From Paramyrothecium sp. XJ0827 (Eukaryota > Ascomycota > Sordariomycetes > Hypocreales > Stachybotryaceae), in NCBI GenBank assembly GCA_020881915.1, contig JAJFPB010000004.1, positions 248,001 to 312,000 of the forward strand: a DNA stretch of 64,000 bases, in the 5' to 3' direction. Positions 57,673 to 64,000 of the stretch are shown here, in pieces. Below the pieces are notes generated by a model that had not been told where the DNA came from, did no database searches, and saw nothing but the letters and a program-made list of their open reading frames with translations. The stretch's first letter is position 1; every line of letters begins with the position of its first letter. The position numbers were made by a program, and so were the translations under genes.

Positions 57673-58177
57673 GTCACCCAGCCTGGCTACGCCACTGCGT
57701 CGCTGGCCCAGCGCTGACCCAGCCAAATACCGCAGCGATCTTGCAGATGATTGGACGTCGATCAAACCAGGCGCATGCTTCCAGCAGAATGCCGGGGCCA
57801 ATAGCCGTTCTGGTGGTGCATTGTTTTGGGACCCAGGCTTGGACTGGGGTTGGAATGGGAATGTCTAACCGGAAACTTGAGCTTCGCGAGCGGTAAGAAC
57901 GGCAGAATCGGTAATGTCGGGAGTCACGGTCAAACCGGGAATAACGGGTGGATCGGCTATCACGGGTGTGGTCTATGACTCTTGTTGACGATTTGAATTT
58001 CATATCCGCGATTAGCTCCATAGACATCTCCATCTGCACATCCTCTAAATCCAATTCTTTTGCACTAGAATACTCTCGTAATGATACATTTCTCTATCGT
58101 CCTGAAGTCAACACACAGCCCAACATCCGCGGCCCAGACCCCTTAGAGAACTTGCTGTCCCCACACAACTCCAAGTT
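57673..58177. other. Divergent promoter between Zn2Cys6 factor and MFS carrier
   Basis: 505 bp. Contains the CGG array annotated next. A minus-strand frame runs through it (57674 to about 58033, 119 codons from the first ATG) in a different frame from the regulator. Confidence 0.6.
57891..57965 (+). promoter_or_regulatory. Nine CGG triplets at exact 9-bp spacing
   Basis: CGG starts at 57891, 57900, 57909, 57918, 57927, 57936, 57945, 57954 and 57963, all on the plus strand. The six bases between them vary freely. A CGG-N5-CCG inverted pair is at 57927-57937. CGG is the half-site of Zn2Cys6 proteins, and direct repeats with a 6-bp gap are the arrangement recognised by yeast HAP1 (CGGNNNTANCGG). 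The array is centred about 255 bp from the start codons of both divergent genes. Binding is inferred; the pattern itself is seen. Confidence 0.7.
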
Positions 58178-59479
58178 ATGAATACACCACCGAGAAATTC
58201 CAGCCTACACCAGGAAGCCATGATGAGCGACTCAGAACGATTTGCTGCTGGGGAAAAGCAACCCGCGACATCGGATCTGGACCCGCCTCCCGATGGAGGC
58301 GCTGTGGCATGGACTCAAGCAGCCCTCGTCCACCTAGTTTTCTTCAACACCTGGGGCGTTACCAATGGTTTCGGCGTTTTCCAGGAGTATTACTCCAAAA
58401 CTCTTGGCCAATCTCAGTCATCAATCTCCTGGATAGGAAGCGTACAGGTTTTCTTGCTATTTCTGGTGGGCATTGTTGCCGGACGCACCAGTGACGCCGG
58501 GCATTTCAGATTAACATTTGCCTTTGGCGTTCTACTTCAGCTCATTGGCATCTTCATGACATCCTTGTGCACTGCCTATTGGCAGATTTTCCTTGCCCAA
58601 GCGGTGTGCGTAGGACTTGGGAACGGCTTTACGTTTACTCCAGCTTTGTCGGTTCTGTCGTCCTACTTCAGCAAGAAGCGCGCCTTTGCCGTGGGCGTTG
58701 GAGCTGCAGGTGCTGGGACAGGAGGCTTGATATATCCTACTGTAATTGATCAGCTGCTGAACCACCGCAAGATCGGGTTTCCCTGGACGCTGCGGATCAT
58801 GGGTTTCATCATGCTCGCGACATACATCCCTTGTCTGCTGCTTTTCAAGCCACGCAGCGCACCACGAAAGTCACGCCAGCTGGTCGAATTATCGGCCCTG
58901 CGAGAGCTCCCGTTTCTCTTCTTTGCTCTCAGCCAATTCTTCAATTTCTGGGGTCTTTACTTTGCTTTCTTCTACATGGGGACATTTGCAAGAGACCAAA
59001 TCGGCATGGCACGGCCTATCAACCTCGTCATGCTTCTCAACGGCATTGGTGTCATCGGTCGCATTCTGCCAAACATTGTCGCCGATAGATGGACTGGCCT
59101 CTTTAACATCATAATCCCTTTGAGCTTTTCAGCGAGTATACTCATGTTTTGCTGGGCGGGAATACACTCTGAGAGCGGTCTGTACGTCTTTACGGTCCTC
59201 TACGGCATCATAGCCGCTGCTCTGCAGTCCCTCTACCCAGCAGCCGCAACAACCATGAGCCCGGAACCCAACAGAACCGGCTCCAGAGTTGGCTTGATAT
59301 TCAGCATCGTCAGCTTCGCGACCCTTACTGGTCCGGCTATCGCAGGGGCGTTGATTGAGAAAGGCAAAGGCGACTATTTGTATGCTCAAATGTTCGCTGC
59401 GTCATCGATTTTCTTAGGAGCTTGCATGGCAGTGGCCGTGAGGGTGGCAAAAGCTGGATTTAAGTGGACCAAGGTATGA
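58178..59479 (+). CDS. MFS monocarboxylate-transporter-like carrier
   Basis: A single-exon protein of 433 residues with twelve likely membrane helices and a hydrophilic N-terminus of about 40 residues. The signature before helix 1 is PPDGGAVAW, a form of the DGGxGW motif of the monocarboxylate porter family, followed by NTWGVTNGFGVFQEYY. Also visible are SSISWIGSVQ in helix 2 and YFSKKRAFAVGVGAAGAGTGGLIYP around the mid loop. Fungal members of this family move carboxylates, siderophore-like or other small acids across the plasma membrane; substrate cannot be told. Divergent from the regulator, sharing the CGG array promoter. Confidence 0.95.
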   Translation: MNTPPRNSSLHQEAMMSDSERFAAGEKQPATSDLDPPPDGGAVAWTQAALVHLVFFNTWGVTNGFGVFQEYYSKTLGQSQSSISWIGSVQVFLLFLVGIVAGRTSDAGHFRLTFAFGVLLQLIGIFMTSLCTAYWQIFLAQAVCVGLGNGFTFTPALSVLSSYFSKKRAFAVGVGAAGAGTGGLIYPTVIDQLLNHRKIGFPWTLRIMGFIMLATYIPCLLLFKPRSAPRKSRQLVELSALRELPFLFFALSQFFNFWGLYFAFFYMGTFARDQIGMARPINLVMLLNGIGVIGRILPNIVADRWTGLFNIIIPLSFSASILMFCWAGIHSESGLYVFTVLYGIIAAALQSLYPAAATTMSPEPNRTGSRVGLIFSIVSFATLTGPAIAGALIEKGKGDYLYAQMFAASSIFLGACMAVAVRVAKAGFKWTKV

Positions 59480-61055
59480 TGGCCACAGGCATTGGAACAT
59501 CGTTCAGTTCCGCTGTCTTAAAATAGAGCCATTGTCCACAATGCTCGGATGAGTTCTCACGTGCACGGAAATACGGCACGGAGGGCTGAGACAACCACAA
59601 GCGGTCCAGCCCACTACCGCATTGACGAAGTACCAAAGCAAAACAATTTCTGCTTCAACTATCGCTTCGAAATCATGCGCTTGGTGATGGGAATGTCTGG
59701 TGGAGGAAAAGTGCTCAAGTCGGGTCCGCTACGTTCTCGACACCCTACGGTTATAGATGAAGATACCAGTATCATGTTGGGCGGTTTCATTAGACAACTT
59801 AATATAGAATCCTTACTTTATAGAGTTCTCATAGAAGCATGACTAGACATCAAATTCATCTAGACCGAACTTTCACTAGGCACTACTAGATTGTCAATCT
59901 TTGTACGGACATGATCGAAAAGTCGAAGACGCCCCCATAGGAGGGTAGAGGCGTGCTGAGGAATTCCTGCATTATGCTTGAAGCGTTTTTTTGTATAGCT
60001 CGTGGTAGAGAATCGTGACGAAAACGAGCAGAGATGCCAATGCGAAAGATTGGAGAGAAGAGATGCCCCCGGCTGCCATGGTTACGATCTATGAATGGGA
60101 TAAATGGTTTGCAAAAAAAAAAAAAAAAAAAAAAGTTTTCCAATTTTGCGTGCGTGTGTTGGTAAGCAGATGGCAGACAGCAAGTTGGGCTTTGCTTCCT
60201 TCTCAAGGGCGATGTTGGTTCATACCTGTTGGGCCACATGAGCACAGTGCCAGTGACACTCTCGTCTACAGTGCATTCCCGATCTTTTATGCATGTTTGT
60301 ATCAACCTACAATGGAAACAAACGGCCAAGCTGTCCTGTTCGGGATCCGTGTGGTACTGGGTATAATGATCAGTCCGTGCATTAGCGTTTTGCATGGCTT
60401 GCCGGGATTGCTTAATCTATTGGGACTCGAAGCGAAGATCCGTCATCCATGGACGCGGAATGATTGGCATCAGCCGTACCAAAGTTTAACACTTTATTTA
60501 CTATGATTTTGGCACCAAAGGGAAGGTAAACGCTCTCCGATCTCTGTAGCGAAAGGGCCAAGTGGATGCTATTGCTGGTCTAATCGTAACAGTGGCACAT
60601 CTTGCACTCAGACTCAACCCGCCGTCCCTCTGCAAGACGTTGAGGACTCAAGCTTGACTTCCCAGTTCGTTACCAAGGGCCAACGTTCGTCGGCACAGGT
60701 CAATTTCAGTAGAGTACTATGTTACGGGCAACCGCCGTCGAGTGAGCAAAGTCCTTCATAAAAGCTTCCAAATTTCTAGTCAGATTGGTTGCCCGAATGA
60801 TTTCTGGAGTCAACGTTACTGGAAAAATTCAAGCAGAGGTGATCAATCAAGAGCATCCAGCGCTAGATCCTTCAACAAAACTCACTTTCAAAGTGTGAGC
60901 AGCTGCACAATCTAGGTAAATTCTAGCATTCCATAATATTCACTCCGACGAAGACATTTTTCGCCTTCGACATGGAGCAGGCCAGATTACATACCGGCGC
61001 CATACAGTGGTTATACATCAAGTTATTTGAGTTACACTAGCTAAAAAAAATAATT
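59480..61055. other. 1.6-kb intergenic region, no gene seen
   Basis: Between convergent genes. Holds the A22 tract. The two long frames across it (minus 59886-60395, plus 60015-60506) are kept open partly by the homopolymer and show no domain. Confidence 0.55.
60113..60134. repeat. Homopolymer A22
   Basis: Twenty-two consecutive A residues. Could be a microsatellite or the tail of an old retroposed sequence; I see no target-site duplication. Confidence 0.9.
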
Positions 61056-62684
61056 TCATACAGCCCCGGGCTTCCGCTGAACTTCCATCGCTGTAACAAT
61101 ACCTCCAGTGGTTTGTGGACCTTGGTAGTCCTTCCTTGCACCTACAAACCACCAAAGACCAACGAGAATTGTAAACCCTCCCCAAATCAAGGATGAGTAG
61201 TTCATCGAGACGGCGCTGGTTGGTAAACTGTACGGGAAGCAGTAAATCACGAACCAAACAATCATGTATATGCAAGCAATGGAGTTGACCGCGAACCCAA
61301 TCCAGCCCTTCATGTGGAAGACACCGTAGGCGATGTTCTTGCGCCCGGTTAACAGATTTGGGAGAATGGCTGCCACGTAAGAGCTGGTCGAAATGAGGAT
61401 ATAGCTGCCAACCAACGCCGCGAAAGCCGTGCTATTTCCCAAGTAGATCAGCCCGAGGATCGTTACCAGGGCGGACGTCGCTACAGTTGACCAAACGGGC
61501 ACACCTAGCCTCTGATTTACTCGTCCGAGGGAGGAGGGAAAGGGAGTGGCGCCATCGCGAGCAAGTGCCCACAGAGTGCGGCCAGCACAAACATTGATTC
61601 CAACCACAGCCGTGATCATGCAGAACAAAACAAGAGCAAGGAGTCCCGTTGCTCCGGCAGCTGAACCCGTTGCTTGGCGATATATCTCGGCAATCGGATA
61701 TGGCGACTCGAAAAGAGCATCGAAATCACTGATTGCATACAGGATGGCAATCAGATAAGCGAAACCAGTAATGAAACCTATGCCGTACTGGAGCCCTATT
61801 GCTATAGGGACGTTCCGTGACGGGTAGGGTATTTCCTCGGCCACATGGGTCACAACGTCCACCGCGCCAACGCTGAAAGCGCCATTCAGCATTCCCGCAA
61901 CAAAGACAAACCCGTCAGGATAGCCAATGTCGGCTGTCCATTCACTCCACACAAACGAGGATGTCGCATGCGGCGGCCTGCCATCGCGGCCAGGCATGAC
62001 GGCCACAACAATGATGGTAACGAAGAAGCCGGCGACAATGGCAAATAGGCCAACTTGGTTTAGTATCGGGACGGCGCGGTTGAAGAGGCATACAAAGGCG
62101 CAGCAGAGCCAAGTGGTGATGACGTAGGCGACGAATACATGCCAGCTCTTGGCCTCGAACGCGGGATGGTTCAAGGCGTACATCTGCACCACGGTATTGG
62201 CGAGTATGGAGACGAAGCTGGCCAAACCACACATCCAGGCCAGGAAGTTCCACCAGCCGGCCAAGAACCCGATGAAGCGGCCGCGGCCCAGCCCGGGCGT
62301 GACGGAGGCCCAGTGATAGACGCCGGCGGACGAAGGGATCGCGCTGGCGAGCTCAGCGATGCTGGCGGCAATGGTCCAGTAGAAGACGGAGGCGACGATG
62401 AATTCGTAGAGGACACCCGGCGGCCCGCCGTTGAAGATGGCGACGAGGATCGAGCCGCCCATGGCCGGCCATACGCTGCCGGCCGTCATGGCCATGCTGG
62501 CCAGCGAGAAGAGGTCGAACTGCCGCGACAGCTCCTGGACATGGCCCGAGGCGTTGATTCGTGCGGCCTCGGCCGTGCCAACCAGGACCTGTGGGAGTTC
62601 GTGTGTCCCCTCCGCAGAGTGTTTGTTGATGCTTGACGTCTTCTGGGCATCTTCCAGCCCGGCATCTGGTATTCCTGAAGCCAT
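61056..62684 (-). CDS. APC-superfamily permease (GABA/choline/amino-acid type)
   Basis: A single-exon protein of 542 residues with about twelve membrane helices. After a 50-residue cytosolic start comes FDLFSLASMAMTAGSVWPAMGGS, then AGVYHWASVTP, GWWNFLAWM, VFVAGMLNGAFSVGAVDVVTHVAEEIPYPSRNVP and CAGRTLWALARDGATPF; all are hallmarks of the fungal GABA/choline permease branch (yeast Hnm1/Uga4 relatives). It imports amines, GABA, choline or amino acids with protons. An amine importer close to an amine oxidase gene is suggestive. The 5' third is notably G+C-rich (62100-62690) compared with flanks. Confidence 0.95.
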   Translation of the reverse strand: MASGIPDAGLEDAQKTSSINKHSAEGTHELPQVLVGTAEAARINASGHVQELSRQFDLFSLASMAMTAGSVWPAMGGSILVAIFNGGPPGVLYEFIVASVFYWTIAASIAELASAIPSSAGVYHWASVTPGLGRGRFIGFLAGWWNFLAWMCGLASFVSILANTVVQMYALNHPAFEAKSWHVFVAYVITTWLCCAFVCLFNRAVPILNQVGLFAIVAGFFVTIIVVAVMPGRDGRPPHATSSFVWSEWTADIGYPDGFVFVAGMLNGAFSVGAVDVVTHVAEEIPYPSRNVPIAIGLQYGIGFITGFAYLIAILYAISDFDALFESPYPIAEIYRQATGSAAGATGLLALVLFCMITAVVGINVCAGRTLWALARDGATPFPSSLGRVNQRLGVPVWSTVATSALVTILGLIYLGNSTAFAALVGSYILISTSSYVAAILPNLLTGRKNIAYGVFHMKGWIGFAVNSIACIYMIVWFVIYCFPYSLPTSAVSMNYSSLIWGGFTILVGLWWFVGARKDYQGPQTTGGIVTAMEVQRKPGAV

Positions 62685-63726
62685 GGCAGGAATCGAACAG
62701 TCGTCGACTCAATGGCCCTCCTGTCAGAACAATCGAATATGTGGAGGAAGATCAAGTTAATAAGCTCGATGCGAGGGCGGGACCCCGAGATTCCAGCATC
62801 ATTGGGGTCACCTGCGTAGCGGGGTCTAGTTCACGTAGTGGATGCATCTTATCTGCCGGTCCCCATCCGTAGCGCGTCTCAACCCCGGTTCCTAGATAAG
62901 ATAAAGGCGTGGTGGGCCGCTATAGCGACCTGATGTTCTGCATTCAAATGCTGGTGGGTGATGCATCGAATCTCGCAACAAGACATCATGGCCATTGGGT
63001 TTCATCATCCTTCACTTCCGATTCCACCGGGGCATTTCCTTGCAATTGTGAGGAAACTAGTCCCCATCAAAAAAGCGTCAATCAAAGATAGCAATTGAAC
63101 GGCTGGGACGACAAACCCTATCCGGAGATGGGCCCCTAACTCGTCATTAGGTCGATCTCGAGGCCTGTGATACGTGGAGCCGGGAGCCTGGGCCCGGACC
63201 GGCAACCGGCGCCGGCTTCTTTTGGGAGCCTTGCTCTTTTCGGCAAAATATCCGCAACACAATTGACTGTTGATAACGATGAAACATGCTTGTGCGTCCG
63301 CTCTGACAATATTCCCTTCCCAATCGAGGTTGTTCACCAACAAACCGGGTCAGGAGTGGTAGCAGCATAAGATCGATACGCGCCCCGGTGCATCTGGTCG
63401 CTTTCCTTCTCAAGTATGCGCTTCATCTCGATTCCCCCATCTGCTCTGCATCGGGCCCGACAAACCTGCAGTTGCCGGTACTAGATATGCAGTCTCTATT
63501 CACACCCGTCGATATGGGGATCCACCTCCGAGGAAGCTCTGTCCAGCCCGTGTGTGCAATCTCAATTACTCCAATGGCTATTTTATCATGCTATCCATAA
63601 AATACATGGCTGGCTATTCCAAGCTGAATCCACAGCGCCATTTCCAAGCGTGGCGCTGATCCCCACAGGTCCTCCATTCAATTAGAAGATCGCCGAGAAC
63701 CTATCGTTATCGATACAGTAGCTACT
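62685..63726. other. Intergenic, no gene seen
   Basis: Promoter of the permease and 3' flank of the phosphatase. Four CCGG words cluster at 63194-63215. No coding signal. Confidence 0.5.
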
Positions 63727-64000
63727 CTATAGCTCTTCCTGCTTGTCGTTGTTACAGACACCGTCAAAGTCATGGTATTTCTCCATTCCCGCATCCACTA
63801 TCTTCTTAAACTCCTTGAAGGAACAACTCGCACCGGGTCCATCCTGACAGAGCGGTAGTGGCCGGGGTGCAGTGTTGGCAATGAACCTCACAAATTCCTC
63901 CTTTTCCGACTTGCCGCCGTGAATGCCTGGCATTTCACACGTCATCTTCTCCATGCCGACATGTCCCAAGAAGGGGATGAGGTCAGACATCCTCCAGGCT
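63727..64000 (-). CDS. Histidine acid phosphatase / phytase-like, C-terminal end, truncated by window edge
   Basis: The last 91 codons or so of a gene that continues beyond 64000. The frame is open to the edge, and in-frame residues before the internal ATG at 63990 read AWR, matching the family's WRxSDLxPF run. The segment SDLIPFLGHVGMEKMTCEM, then EFVRFIANTAPRPLPLCQDGPGASC and a final KYHDFDGVC, fits the C-terminal beta strand and disulfide-bearing tail of clade-2 histidine phosphatases. The catalytic RHG and HD motifs must lie outside the window, so activity cannot be judged. Members are mostly secreted and release phosphate from phytate or other esters. Confidence 0.8.
   Translation of the reverse strand, partial: AWRMSDLIPFLGHVGMEKMTCEMPGIHGGKSEKEEFVRFIANTAPRPLPLCQDGPGASCSFKEFKKIVDAGMEKYHDFDGVCNNDKQEEL

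Noticed and set aside
57673..57801. N-terminal extension of the Zn2Cys6 regulator to 57801
   Set aside because: The frame begins with TTG, not ATG; the zinc cluster is correctly placed from the ATG at 57672.
59886..60506. Two overlapping frames of 163-169 codons
   Set aside because: Both run through the A22 tract as poly-Lys or poly-Phe, which keeps them open artificially.
1..64000. Classical secondary-metabolite cluster
   Set aside because: Many tailoring-type enzymes but no PKS, NRPS, terpene synthase, DMATS or RiPP precursor seen in any frame.

Overview
The window is nuclear DNA of a filamentous ascomycete (Pezizomycotina, probably a Sordariomycete). Many genes are split by 45-65 bp introns with GT...AG ends and CTAAC/CTGAC-like branch points. 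The gene families are typically fungal: a PDR-type ABC pump, Zn2Cys6 regulators, Baeyer-Villiger monooxygenases, GMC oxidoreductases, a GLEYA adhesin, 2EXR and UNC93-like MFS proteins. I see no tRNA, rRNA, CRISPR or intact transposon. About 25 genes, one pseudogene and long gene-poor gaps suggest an accessory region rich in secreted and oxidative enzymes. Exon joins were worked out by eye from splice signals and family alignment.

Layout. 0-9 kb: 3' half of an ABCG/PDR pump, an SDR, a Baeyer-Villiger monooxygenase and a 2EXR protein. 9.4 kb: a small secreted protein with a CheD-like Thr/Cys/His signature. 10.8-21 kb: a Zn2Cys6 regulator divergent from a GMC oxidoreductase, a long AsnB-type amidotransferase, an HSL-type hydrolase and a small membrane protein. 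22-29.5 kb: secreted enzymes (bilirubin-oxidase-like multicopper oxidase, exopolygalacturonase, lactonase-fold propeller). 29.5-33.5 kb: a 4-kb gap. 33.5-43.3 kb: a GLEYA protein, then a block with an LLM flavin monooxygenase divergent from an MDR reductase, a second BVMO and an UNC93-like MFS protein. 43.3-47.7 kb: decayed DNA ending in a broken GMC gene. 48-49.3 kb: a GH105 enzyme. 52-62.7 kb: copper amine oxidase, alpha/beta-hydrolase, a Zn2Cys6 regulator divergent from a monocarboxylate-type MFS carrier, and an APC permease. The right edge holds the 3' end of a histidine acid phosphatase.

Working together (inference): the exopolygalacturonase and GH105 enzyme both act on pectin. The amine oxidase, APC permease, MFS carrier and regulator could form an amine/carboxylate utilisation module. 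The LLM-MDR-BVMO-UNC93 block looks like a degradative or tailoring cassette with no PKS, NRPS or terpene synthase. The two strongest unexplained signals are nine CGG triplets at exactly 9-bp steps midway between the 57-kb regulator and its divergent transporter, and the CheD-like active-site pattern in the secreted protein at 9.4 kb.
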